64,000 nucleotides of DNA from Variovorax boronicumulans (GCF_029892485.1 NZ_JARXVG010000005.1:427840-491839); one strand, 5' to 3'; counted from the stretch's first letter, positions 53,660 to 61,726 are shown. The notes: generated from the sequence alone by a model not told the origin. Numbers and translations are program-made.

Positions 53660-54661
53660 TCAGGGTTTAGCCGGGGTGGTTGTCGCGCCGGCGCCGCGGG
53701 TGCGCCAGACCGTGGTCACGGTGACACCGTTGCGCTGCAGGAGCGAGTGCTCCTCGACCCAGGTGCGGTCCAGCCGCAGCCGCCCATAGACCTCGAAGTA
53801 CTGGGTGCCCACGCCGTGCTGGGCCGCATTGAAGCGGGAGCCGCCGCTGGGCAGTCCCTGATTGGCCTCGTCGATGGTCTTGAAGAAGGAGCGGGTGCGC
53901 CGCTCCACCAATTGGCGCGCGGTGGCGATCGGCATCGATTCCAGGCTGGCGCTGATGGCCTCGGCGCTCGCGGTGTTGAGGTTCAGGGTGGTCTTGACCG
54001 GCAGGATGGTCACGTAGGGTTCGAGCGCCTTGGCGGTCGCCGGCGAGAGCCCGAGCCACACCAGTTGCGAGACTTCCTGGGGCATCAATGGCGCATTGCC
54101 AGAGTCGCCGGCAGAGGCTTCGTCGGTGCCGGTGGACAGCGCCCTGGCAAGCCCTGTGGTCATCAGGCTGAGCTCCGACGCCGGCAGGCCCAGCAGGTTG
54201 AAGAGTCGGGTGAAGGTCGCGACGCTGGCCGGCACCGGCTTGCCTGCATCGACCAGCGACAGCACGTTGAGCCTGGACTGGGCATCGACGATGCGGCCCG
54301 AAAGAAAGGCGTCGGGCAGGCCTTCGAGGTTGTCGCTCGCCACGTTTTTCTCGGCCGAGAGAAAGCTGGTGAGCCGCGCCTCTTCGAGCGGCACGGCCCA
54401 CGGCTCGCCCAGGTTGTCGGAGCCGCCGGCGCGGCCGTCTTCGGCAAGGATCAGACGCGACCAGTCGAGCGCGCCGATCAGGACCCAGGCCGCCTGCACG
54501 CGCGCACGCTCGGCGCCTTCTACTTCCGCCGCGCGCCATTGCTGCCATAGCGCGGCCGAGGAGAAGGTGGCCACGAGCATCACCGTCAGCATCGCCGCGA
54601 GCAGTGCGGCGCCGGACTGGCGGCGCGCGCGGCGCATGAACGAAGGCACGCGCTTCGTCAT
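53660..54661 (-). CDS. gspK: Type II secretion minor pseudopilin GspK
   Basis: A 333-residue pseudopilin that caps the pseudopilus tip with GspI and GspJ. The N-terminal SGAALLAAMLTVMLVATF is the pilin helix; as in other GspK proteins the Glu at +5 is missing. The large globular domain has helix-hairpin-helix-like repeats (LNLNTASAEAISA; IDEANQGLP). The ATG overlaps the gspJ stop by four bases. Confidence 0.9.
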   Translation of the reverse strand: MTKRVPSFMRRARRQSGAALLAAMLTVMLVATFSSAALWQQWRAAEVEGAERARVQAAWVLIGALDWSRLILAEDGRAGGSDNLGEPWAVPLEEARLTSFLSAEKNVASDNLEGLPDAFLSGRIVDAQSRLNVLSLVDAGKPVPASVATFTRLFNLLGLPASELSLMTTGLARALSTGTDEASAGDSGNAPLMPQEVSQLVWLGLSPATAKALEPYVTILPVKTTLNLNTASAEAISASLESMPIATARQLVERRTRSFFKTIDEANQGLPSGGSRFNAAQHGVGTQYFEVYGRLRLDRTWVEEHSLLQRNGVTVTTVWRTRGAGATTTPAKP

Positions 54662-55449
54662 GACCGCGACGCTCCCACCGTCGGCCTGACCCAGTCGCGC
54701 GTGAGCGTGCCCGACAGCCCGTCGCCCGGCGGCAGGCTGATCACCAGGCGCACGCCATCGGGCATGTTGACGATCGGGCCCGCGGGGTTGGCCGGGTTCG
54801 CCGGGTTGGCGGGCGCCGTGGGCAGCGAGCTCGCGGGCGTCCAGGCGTTCTCGCGGAAGTAGTACAGCTGCCAGCTGCTGGCGGGGATCAGCACGACGTC
54901 GTTGTAGCCGCCGCCCCGCGCTCCGCCGTCCTGCGCCCAGGAGGCGGCGAGGTTCCAGGCCTGCTGCCATTCGCCGCGCGTGGTGAAGGCCTGCGACTGC
55001 CAGCGCTGCCAGCGTGGGCCTTCGGTGCCGGGCCTGAGGGTCCAGGCCACCACCTGCATGGCGGGCGCCGTCGGATCGCTGCCGCGGCGTGTGAGCCGCA
55101 GCACGTTGCCGTCCCAGTCGATGGGGCGGGTCTGCGCGATCGAGGTCACGGCGTCGAGGTCGGCGCCCCACTGGGCGAGCGTGGCCTGCAGCGTGAGGAT
55201 GGCGTCGGCGCGCTGCTGGTTCTGCGTGGTGGCGCGCGACATGCTGTCCAGCCCGCGCCAACTCACGAGCGAGAGCAGGGCCATCACCGAGATGGCGACG
55301 AGCAGTTCGATCAGCGTGAAGCCCCATGGCCGACGCAGCAGGGTCCGTCGGTGGAACACCGCGGAACGGGCTTTACCCGGCCGCAGGTGTTGCCCCCGGC
55401 AGGGGGTTGGAGAAGCGACACGAAGTGCGCGAAGCCTGGGGGCGAGCAT
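54658..55449 (-). CDS. gspJ: Type II secretion minor pseudopilin GspJ with repeat-derived leader
   Basis: A pseudopilin with cleavage motif WG-FTLIELLVAISVMALLSLV. From the ATG at 55449, which shares a base with the gspI stop, the leader before the cleavage site is about 43 residues (MLAPRLRALRVASP...), far longer than usual, and is encoded by a dispersed GC repeat also present at 44393-44476. An internal GTG at 55359 would give a 13-residue leader (MFHRRTLLRRPWG), more in line with the family, but lacks a clear ribosome site. The mature part includes NPANPANPA repeats near its end. It interacts with GspI, GspK and GspH at the pseudopilus tip. Confidence 0.9.
   Translation of the reverse strand: MLAPRLRALRVASPTPCRGQHLRPGKARSAVFHRRTLLRRPWGFTLIELLVAISVMALLSLVSWRGLDSMSRATTQNQQRADAILTLQATLAQWGADLDAVTSIAQTRPIDWDGNVLRLTRRGSDPTAPAMQVVAWTLRPGTEGPRWQRWQSQAFTTRGEWQQAWNLAASWAQDGGARGGGYNDVVLIPASSWQLYYFRENAWTPASSLPTAPANPANPANPAGPIVNMPDGVRLVISLPPGDGLSGTLTRDWVRPTVGASRS
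55358..55446. repeat. Dispersed GC repeat, copy 2, at the gspI-gspJ junction
   Basis: An 89-base segment similar to 44393-44476 in the same orientation. It lies entirely between the gspI stop and the GspJ cleavage site. Translated on the minus strand both copies read RALRVASP....GQ-LRP-K. Confidence 0.75.
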
Positions 55450-55823
55450 CAGAACCGCCCCACCACGGTCGAGATGCGCAGGATCGGCGAATCCGCTTCG
55501 TCGCGCACCTGCACGTCCACGCGCCGGAAATTGGGGTTGAGCGTGGGCACGGTCGAGGTCGTCACGTTGAACGAGGCGCCCGCCTGCACGCAGATCGAGC
55601 CCGAGTCGCCCACGGCCGGCATCTGCCTTGCGAGGCGGGCCTTGGCGAGTTCGTTTTCGGCGCACAGGTCGGCCAGCACAAGGTCGGACTGGCGCTGCGC
55701 ATTGCGCGTGAGCGACATCGTGGCCTGCGAGCCCGCGGCCAGCGCCAGCGCGACGATGCCCAGCGCGATCAGCACTTCGATCAGCGTGAAGCCGCGAGTC
55801 GTCCGGGCGGGCCGCGATCTCAT
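55449..55823 (-). CDS. gspI: Type II secretion minor pseudopilin GspI
   Basis: A 124-residue pseudopilin with cleavage motif RG-FTLIEVLIALGIVALALA after a 10-residue basic leader (MRSRPARTTRG). The mature domain has two cysteines. GspI nucleates the tip complex. Start overlaps the gspH stop by four bases. Confidence 0.9.
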   Translation of the reverse strand: MRSRPARTTRGFTLIEVLIALGIVALALAAGSQATMSLTRNAQRQSDLVLADLCAENELAKARLARQMPAVGDSGSICVQAGASFNVTTSTVPTLNPNFRRVDVQVRDEADSPILRISTVVGRF

Positions 55824-56293
55824 GGCACGGGGAAGACGGTGAAGGGACGCAGGCCGTCGGTGGCGATGCGCAGTGCGCGCGCGGGCGGGCCGGCGGAATA
55901 GAGCGTGATCTGCTGCGCCGCGATGATCGGGTCGGGCCCCAGTTGCAGTGCGGGAACCAGCGTGCCGTTGCCGAGCGCGGCCTGGGCGGTGATGCCTTCG
56001 GCGACCCAGCCGCCGGGCAGCCCCTCGGGCGGGAGGCCATCGAAGACGAAGCTGCCTTCGACGGGGCGCCATCGCACGGCGACGCCGCTGGCCCGCGACT
56101 GCGCGCGGGCGGATTCGAGGAGGGCGGCGAGCCGGTCGGCCTCGCGATCGAGCTTGGCGGCGCTGCTGTCGCGCATCGCAAAGCTCACACTGGCGGTGGC
56201 GATCGCGATGATCGCGATCACGATGATCAGCTCGAGCAGCGTGAAGCCGCGCGCCGAGCGGTTGCTGCTATTGCCAGCTGCCGATGTCGGCAT
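55820..56293 (-). CDS. gspH: Type II secretion minor pseudopilin GspH
   Basis: A 157-residue pseudopilin: leader to RG-FTLLELIIVIAIIAIATASVSFAM, then a beta domain. Start 56293 (MPTSAAGNSSNRSARG) is chosen; a start at 56320 would overlap gspG more deeply. It still overlaps gspG by 26 bases. Confidence 0.87.
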   Translation of the reverse strand: MPTSAAGNSSNRSARGFTLLELIIVIAIIAIATASVSFAMRDSSAAKLDREADRLAALLESARAQSRASGVAVRWRPVEGSFVFDGLPPEGLPGGWVAEGITAQAALGNGTLVPALQLGPDPIIAAQQITLYSAGPPARALRIATDGLRPFTVFPVP

Positions 56294-56708
56294 TCTTGCC
56301 CTCGCCGCCGTTCTGTCCATCGGCGCCGAACGAGAGCACGTCGATTTCGCCCTTGATGCCCGGGTTCATGTACTGGTAGGGATGGCCCCATGGGTCGTTG
56401 GGCAGCTTCTCGACGTAGGGCTTCCAGTTTGGAGCGGCCGGGCCGACGGTCGGGCGGGTCAGCAGCGACTGCAGGCCCTGCTCGGCGGTCGGGTAGCGCT
56501 GGTTGTCCAGGCGGTAGAGCTTCAGGGCCTGCATCAGGTTGTTGATGTCGGTGCGGGCGGCCGTCACGCGGGCGTCGTCGGCACGCTCGATCACGTTCGG
56601 CACGATCAGCGCGGCGAGCACGCCGATGATGACCAGCACCACCATCAGTTCGATCAGCGTGAAGCCGCGCTGGGCGGTCCGGGAGGCGGCACGAAGGATT
56701 TTGTTCAT
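56268..56708 (-). CDS. gspG: Type II secretion major pseudopilin GspG
   Basis: A 146-residue major pseudopilin with cleavage motif RG-FTLIELMVVLVIIGVLAALIVPNV and the calcium-site region DPWGHPYQYMNPG...DVLSFGADGQNGGEG. It forms the body of the pseudopilus. It begins the gspG-H-I-J-K unit and is divergent from gspC with 49 bases between the starts, so the two share a promoter region. Confidence 0.95.
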   Translation of the reverse strand: MNKILRAASRTAQRGFTLIELMVVLVIIGVLAALIVPNVIERADDARVTAARTDINNLMQALKLYRLDNQRYPTAEQGLQSLLTRPTVGPAAPNWKPYVEKLPNDPWGHPYQYMNPGIKGEIDVLSFGADGQNGGEGKNADIGSWQ

Positions 56709-56757
56709 AGGTTGGGCGACATGATTCGGAAAGCGCGCTGCATGATAATCCGCGCCC

Positions 56758-57387
56758 ATGACAAGTCCTTACTCCGCCGCCCGCTGGCATGCCCCATTTG
56801 CAACAACGGGGCTTTGGGCGCTGGCCGCTGGCGCCGCGGTGTTCTGGGCCTTGCGCCTGTCCTCGCCGGCCGATGCCGTGGCCGCGGCGGCGGCGATGCC
56901 GCGGCCTTCGGTCACCGCGGATGCCGAGGCGGTCGGGCGGTTGCTCGGCGTGGTCTCCGCGCAGACGGCTGCGCCTGCAGCTCCCGAGGCGGCCAGCCGC
57001 TTCGCGCTGGTGGGTGTGGTGGCCGATCCGTCGAACCAGGGCGCTGCGCTGATCGCCATCGACGGCAAGCCGCCCAAGCCGTTCCGTGTCGGCACGCGCG
57101 TCGGCGACAACTATGTGCTCCAGTCGGTGGGCGTGCGTGCGGCAACGCTCGGTGCGCAGGTCGATGGACCGCCGGCGTTCTCGCTTCAACTGCCGGTGCG
57201 TGCACCGATCAGCATGGGGCTGCCGCCGCCGCCGATCTCCGGCGTGTCGCCTGCCCCGGTGCCTGCGCCGCGGTCGGCCGGGATGTTGCCTTCCACCATG
57301 CCCGCCATGGCGATGCCGCCGCCGGCACCCCAGCCCGACACGGCGCCGCCGCAACCGCCACAAGGGCAGGCGCCAACGCAACAGTAA
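56758..57387 (+). CDS. gspC: Type II secretion protein GspC, short form without PDZ domain
   Basis: A 209-residue inner-membrane protein: membrane helix at about 18-36, a linker, then the homology region (FALVGVVADPSNQGAALIAIDGKPPKPFRVGTRVG, cut here only for reference to residues 81-115) that docks on the secretin N0 domain. The C-terminus is a Pro-rich tail (PPPPISG ... PPQPPQG) in place of the usual PDZ or coiled-coil substrate-recognition domain. It is divergent from gspG and followed by a strong terminator. Confidence 0.88.
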   Translation: MTSPYSAARWHAPFATTGLWALAAGAAVFWALRLSSPADAVAAAAAMPRPSVTADAEAVGRLLGVVSAQTAAPAAPEAASRFALVGVVADPSNQGAALIAIDGKPPKPFRVGTRVGDNYVLQSVGVRAATLGAQVDGPPAFSLQLPVRAPISMGLPPPPISGVSPAPVPAPRSAGMLPSTMPAMAMPPPAPQPDTAPPQPPQGQAPTQQ

Positions 57388-57401
57388 CCTGATGCTCGCG
57401 T

Positions 57402-57438
57402 CCATGAAAAAACCGGCTGCGCGCCGGTTTTTTCATGG
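57402..57438. terminator. Bidirectional Rho-independent terminator between gspC and ilvA
   Basis: Perfect 16-bp stem (CCATGAAAAAACCGGC pairs with 57423-57438) and a 5-base loop, with A6 on one side and T6 on the other so it works for both convergent genes. Confidence 0.92.
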
Positions 57439-57455
57439 GTTCGCGAGGGGGCGCT

Positions 57456-59051
57456 TCAGGCCTGAAGGAACAATCGGTACGCCGGGTTGGCCGTTTCCTC
57501 GACGTAGGGATAGCCCAGGTTTTCGAGGAATGCGTCGAAGGCCGCGGCATCGCCGGCAGGCACCTGCAGCCCGACCAGGATGCGGCCATAGTCGGCGCCC
57601 TGGTTGCGGTAATGGAACAGGCTGATGTTCCAGTTCGGCCGCATCAGGCTCAGGAACTTGAGCAGCGCGCCGGGGCGCTCAGGGAAAACGAAGCGCAGTA
57701 GGCGCTCGTCGTGCGCAAGGCCGGTGCGTCCGCCGACCAGATGCCGCAAGTGCTCCTTGGCAAGCTCGTCGTGCGTGAGGTCGAGCGCGTCGAAACCGTG
57801 GTCGCTGAAGTTGCGCGCGATGGTGGCCGACTCGCCGCGCGCGGAGGTCGTGAGTCCGACGAACACGTGCGCCTTGGCCGCGTCGCTGATGCGGTAGTTG
57901 AATTCCGTCACGTTGCGCGGTGCGCCCCCGCCTGAATCCGATTCGCCCGCGGGCAGTTCGCTGACCAGCTCGCAGAAGCGGCGGAAGCTGCCGCGCTCCT
58001 CGGGAATCGTGACGGCGAACAGCGCCTCGCGCTCCTCGCCGACCTCGGCGCGCTCGGCCACGAAGCGGAGCCTGTCGAAGTTCATGTTGGCGCCGCACAG
58101 GATGGCCGCGTAGGTCTCGCCGTGGCGGCCGTGCCCGGCCACGTACTGCTTGATTGCGGCCACGGCCAATGCGCCGGCCGGCTCGACGATGCTGCGCGTG
58201 TCGACGAACACATCCTTGATGGCAGCGCACACCGCATCGGTGTCGACGGCGATGTATTCATCGACCAGTTCGCTGGCGATGCGGAAGGTTTCCTCGCCGA
58301 CCAGCTTGACGGCGGTGCCGTCGGAGAACAAACCCACGTCGGGCAAGTTCACGCGCTGGCGTGCCGCGACCGATTGCATCATCGCGTCGGAGTCGTTCAT
58401 CTGGACACCGATCACCTTGATCTCGGGACGCACGGCCTTGATGTAGTTGGCGACACCGGAGATCAAGCCGCCGCCGCCGATGGCCACGAAGACTGCGTCG
58501 AGCGGACCCTGGTGCTGCCGCAGGATCTCCATGGCGATGGTGCCCTGGCCCGCGATGACGTCCGGATCGTCGAACGGGTGGACGAAGGTCAGGTTTTGCT
58601 GCTTCTGCAATTCGAGCGCATGCAGGTAGGCATCTGAATAGCTGTCGCCGTGCAAAACGATTTCGCCACCGAAGCCGCGCACGGCATCGATCTTCAATTT
58701 GGGCGTGGTCACCGGCATGACGATCACCGCGCGAGTGCCGAGCTTGCGCGCCCCGAGGGCAACGCCCTGCGCGTGGTTGCCGGCCGATGCACAGATCACG
58801 CCGCTCGCCAATTGCGCGGCACTCAAATTCGCCATCTTGTTGTATGCCCCGCGAAGTTTGAAACTGAATACCGGTTGCTGGTCTTCGCGCTTGAGCAAAA
58901 CAGTATTTCCAAGACGCTCGCTGAGCGCGCGCGCCTTCTCGAGCGCGGACTCGACAGCGACGTCGTAAACCCGGGCGTTGAGAATTTTTCTGAGATAGTC
59001 GGCGGGCTTCAATTGCGCCGGTACAGATGCCGTGTGCGTAGCTTTTTCCAA
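57456..59051 (-). CDS. ilvA: Biosynthetic threonine ammonia-lyase IlvA
   Basis: A PLP enzyme that converts threonine to 2-oxobutanoate, the first step of isoleucine synthesis. The PLP lysine is in FSFKLRGAYNKM, the Gly-rich phosphate loop is GGGGLISGVA, and two ACT-like regulatory domains fill the last 170 residues (EERGSFRRFCELV; ERPGALLKFLSLMRPNWNISLFHYRNQG), as expected for the feedback-inhibited form. The start is uncertain: no ATG lies near the family start, so TTG at 59051 (531 residues) is used; an ATG at 59123 would overlap the recombinase gene start. Confidence 0.9.
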   Translation of the reverse strand: MEKATHTASVPAQLKPADYLRKILNARVYDVAVESALEKARALSERLGNTVLLKREDQQPVFSFKLRGAYNKMANLSAAQLASGVICASAGNHAQGVALGARKLGTRAVIVMPVTTPKLKIDAVRGFGGEIVLHGDSYSDAYLHALELQKQQNLTFVHPFDDPDVIAGQGTIAMEILRQHQGPLDAVFVAIGGGGLISGVANYIKAVRPEIKVIGVQMNDSDAMMQSVAARQRVNLPDVGLFSDGTAVKLVGEETFRIASELVDEYIAVDTDAVCAAIKDVFVDTRSIVEPAGALAVAAIKQYVAGHGRHGETYAAILCGANMNFDRLRFVAERAEVGEEREALFAVTIPEERGSFRRFCELVSELPAGESDSGGGAPRNVTEFNYRISDAAKAHVFVGLTTSARGESATIARNFSDHGFDALDLTHDELAKEHLRHLVGGRTGLAHDERLLRFVFPERPGALLKFLSLMRPNWNISLFHYRNQGADYGRILVGLQVPAGDAAAFDAFLENLGYPYVEETANPAYRLFLQA

Positions 59052-59113
59052 GGGAGTTTTCGTTTGTTTACCCGTGATGATAAATGGTATCGAGATTGCA
59101 TGCGAGATATGAC

Positions 59114-60244
59114 ATGGACACAAATGTCATAACCCTCTTCAATAGCGTGCCAGCAGCCAATGATTCCGGTTTTTTTGCGCGCAACTATTCCGCAATTCAT
59201 ACGCCTGCAAATGAAATTACGTTTGAACAAAATTTGTTAACAGTTCTTGTCAGCGACCTTTCGAAGGGACTGATGCGAGCTGAAGCGGCGCGCGTTCAGC
59301 GCGGAGAGATCGGACGCGCGACTTGGCAAGTGATGGGCAACAGATTGCGTGCGCACATCGTTCCATTGCTGGGCCATCTGCCGGCTCAGTCGCTTGCCAC
59401 ATCCGATGCGCAGCGACTGATCAACCACCTTGGCGAACAAGGTTTCACCAGCACGACGATCGCGCAGTACTTGGTGCTGTTTCGCAAAGTCGTGATGCAT
59501 GGCGTGCACACTGGCGTGCTGCGCGAGGCGCCCGTATTTCCGAAGGTGAAGGTGCGCAGCCAGCCGCGCGGCAGCTTCAGCGTTGCGGAATACCGAACGA
59601 TCATTTCGGCCGCACGCAATCTGCGTGGGCATGCGCATCCGGTGCTCGATCGGTTGTCGGCCGGAGAACGTTTCTGGATCGCGAGAGAACTGCTCGTGAT
59701 GCCCGACGAACTGCCCTGGCTGATCCGCTGGATGGTGAACACCTTCGTTCGTCCGAGCGACATCAAGCTCATGAAGCACAAGCACATCGAAATCGTGCGC
59801 GGCAAACACGTCTACCTGCGAATGAATCTGCCGGAGACCAAGCGGCACAGTCAGCCCATCGTGAGCTTGCGTCCGGCCGTGCGCGTCTATGAATGTTTGC
59901 TCGCTTATCGCGGCGAGCATGGCCATGGCGGTGCCGAGGACTACATCTTCATGCCGCACCTGAAGAACCGGGAGCACGCGCTGGCGGTGCTCAACTTCTT
60001 CTTTCACTGGGTGCTCGAGAAGGTCGGACTCGCGAAGGGGCCGTTGGGTCAATCCAGAACGCTTTACTGCCTGCGCCATACCGCGATCACGTTGCGGCTG
60101 TTGTATGGACAAGGGATCGACATGCTGACCTTGGCGCGTAACGCGCGCACGAGCGTCAACATGGTCGAGCGTTTCTACGCATCGGTGTTGAGCGGAGAGA
60201 TGAACGTGGGGCTGCTGCAGAGCAGGCGGGGCCGAGCGAGTTGA
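59114..60244 (+). CDS. Solitary tyrosine recombinase / integrase-like protein
   Basis: A 376-residue protein of the tyrosine recombinase fold. Visible active-site elements are the first Arg in FVRPSDIKL, the beta-hairpin Lys in ETKRHSQ, LRHT in YCLRHTAITLRL (with Tyr in place of the usual first His) and the nucleophile Tyr in VERFYASVL. An N-terminal SAM-like DNA-binding domain precedes (TWQVMGNRLRAHIVPLLGHL). It stands alone between ilvA and a porin gene; no phage or transposon genes, tRNA or obvious att repeats flank it. Its 5' region is more AT-rich than its neighbours. Confidence 0.8.
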   Translation: MDTNVITLFNSVPAANDSGFFARNYSAIHTPANEITFEQNLLTVLVSDLSKGLMRAEAARVQRGEIGRATWQVMGNRLRAHIVPLLGHLPAQSLATSDAQRLINHLGEQGFTSTTIAQYLVLFRKVVMHGVHTGVLREAPVFPKVKVRSQPRGSFSVAEYRTIISAARNLRGHAHPVLDRLSAGERFWIARELLVMPDELPWLIRWMVNTFVRPSDIKLMKHKHIEIVRGKHVYLRMNLPETKRHSQPIVSLRPAVRVYECLLAYRGEHGHGGAEDYIFMPHLKNREHALAVLNFFFHWVLEKVGLAKGPLGQSRTLYCLRHTAITLRLLYGQGIDMLTLARNARTSVNMVERFYASVLSGEMNVGLLQSRRGRAS

Positions 60245-60275
60245 GGGAGGCAATGACGACGACGCCGAGAAGGCG

Positions 60276-60308
60276 CAAAAAGCCGCCCGGCTTGTACCGG
60301 GCGGCTTG
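60276..60308 (-). terminator. Rho-independent terminator of the porin gene at 60361
   Basis: On the minus strand, an 11-bp stem (AAGCCGCCCGG / CCGGGCGGCTT, loop 60291-60296) is followed by TTTTT. It lies 53 bases after the porin stop. Confidence 0.85.
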
Positions 60309-60360
60309 AGGCTTTGCCGATTCGAACTGGCGTACGCCAGCATCGAGGGTGGTATCCCGA

Positions 60361-61599
60361 TCAGAAAGCGTGACGGATGCCGAAGTCGTAGCCCGTCGAG
60401 GTGTTCTTGGGCGCGACATTGGACGGGAAGGCCGGGCCGCCGACCGTGAGGGCTGCACCGTTCTTGTTGCTCACGCGAGCGATCGTTGCGTACAGAGCCG
60501 TGCGCTTCGACAGGTTGTGCACGTAGCCAAGCGCCAGCTTGTTGGCCTTTCCGTCGTCATACAGGTACGACAGATGGTCGCCCATGTCGTACTTGACGCT
60601 GGAGTAGGCGGCACGGATCAAGCCCGGGCCGACAGGCACGGTCACGCCAAGCAGATAGCCCTTGAGGGTGGAATCGCCGCTCACGATGAAAGGCGACTTG
60701 ATGTCGTATTCCATCTTGGCTTGCGAATACTCGCCAAAGATCTTCGCGGGGCCAAAGTCGTAGGAGGCGCCAAGGTTGGCGGTCTTCACGACCGGAGCGG
60801 CAACGATTTTGGGGAGTCCGGAGCCAACGAAGGTCAGCTCCAGGTCGCCGGCATCGCTCTGGCCATAGGAAGCGGCCACGTCGAGGGGGCCGTTGGCGTA
60901 GCCGAAGCGGCCACCCACATAGCGGCCGCGCTTGCTCGGGCTGTCCTGAACCCCGTCGGTCTTCACGTTCTCGTGCAGCGCGTATTGCAGCTGACCGTAG
61001 AAGCCACCCAGGTTCGGCGGCAGGAAGTAGCCGATCGAATTGCTTGCGCGTGCGTAGTTCGAGTTGAAGCCGAAGCCACCCGTATCCTTGGCGCCGGCCG
61101 TGAGGAAGTTGTACCCGCTGGCCGTATTGATCAGGTTGGTGCCAACGCCGTTGGTGCCGAACGGGTCGAACACGGTGTCGTTCCAGAAGGTCGGGGTGTA
61201 GTCGCGGCCAAGGCGGACTTCACCGAAACCGCCCGACAGGCTCACGGTCGAACGACGCGTGAAATCGGCAATGCCCTTGGCGCCATCGTCGTTGCTGATC
61301 GGCGCTTCGAGCCAGAAGCTGGCAGCCAGGCCGCCACCGAGGTCTTCGGTGCCGCGGAAGCCCAGACGGCTGCCGTTGTAGCCCGAATTGGTCAGAGCCT
61401 GCTGGCTGACTTTGGCGCTTCTGTTGTTGAAATCGCGCGACTTGTTCGAATAGCCGCTGATCGACGCGTCGACCACACCGAAAAGCGTGACGGACGACTG
61501 AGCCGAGGCAACACCGGCGACAGCCAGGGCAGCCAGAGCAACTGCCCTTTGGGGGGCGAAAGCTAGAGTGGCGTACGGGTCGTGCAGGCCGATCGGCAA
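60361..61599 (-). CDS. Gram-negative porin (Burkholderiales type) with disrupted 5' end
   Basis: A general-diffusion outer-membrane porin. From VALAALAVAGVASAQSSVTLFGVVDASISGY it matches the signal and first strands of the porin at 63180, and the C-terminus ends in Phe (YDFGIRHAF) as expected for a beta-barrel. But the normal start MKKSL is missing: there is no ATG, the only in-frame start is TTG at 61599, the signal peptide carries a 21-base insertion (61542-61562), and a Rho-independent terminator sits directly upstream. It may be a silenced or damaged copy, or be translated inefficiently. The rest of the frame is intact. Confidence 0.75.
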   Translation of the reverse strand: MPIGLHDPYATLAFAPQRAVALAALAVAGVASAQSSVTLFGVVDASISGYSNKSRDFNNRSAKVSQQALTNSGYNGSRLGFRGTEDLGGGLAASFWLEAPISNDDGAKGIADFTRRSTVSLSGGFGEVRLGRDYTPTFWNDTVFDPFGTNGVGTNLINTASGYNFLTAGAKDTGGFGFNSNYARASNSIGYFLPPNLGGFYGQLQYALHENVKTDGVQDSPSKRGRYVGGRFGYANGPLDVAASYGQSDAGDLELTFVGSGLPKIVAAPVVKTANLGASYDFGPAKIFGEYSQAKMEYDIKSPFIVSGDSTLKGYLLGVTVPVGPGLIRAAYSSVKYDMGDHLSYLYDDGKANKLALGYVHNLSKRTALYATIARVSNKNGAALTVGGPAFPSNVAPKNTSTGYDFGIRHAF

Positions 61600-61631
61600 G
61601 AAAAAAGCCCCGAGCCTTGCAGCTCGGGGCT
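61600..61631 (-). terminator. Rho-independent terminator immediately before the porin frame
   Basis: On the minus strand a 10-bp perfect stem (AGCCCCGAGC with GCTCGGGGCT, loop 61616-61621) is followed by TTTTTT. No minus-strand gene lies upstream within the window, so it is either a relic or an attenuator of the porin leader. Confidence 0.8.
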
Positions 61632-61709
61632 AAATCCACCAATTGGAAGGGTGGAGGAGACAACCGTTGGCGCAAACGTATGCGCGATGAAATAAAGTAT
61701 ATCGACTGT

Positions 61710-61726
61710 TTGTTGCGATGCAACAA
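61710..61726. promoter_or_regulatory. 17-bp palindrome upstream of osmC-like gene
   Basis: TTGTTGCGATGCAACAA is a perfect 7-3-7 palindrome, 78 bases before the OsmC-like start and just downstream of an AT-rich stretch (AAATAAAGTATAT, 61690-61702) that looks like a promoter. It may be an operator; TGC-rich palindromes of this form resemble sites of PhaR-type regulators, which is a weak suggestion. Confidence 0.55.

Noticed and set aside
59052..59123. ATG start of ilvA at 59123
   Set aside because: No ribosome site, atypical AT-rich residues, and it would overlap the recombinase start; the TTG at 59051 is preferred, with low certainty.
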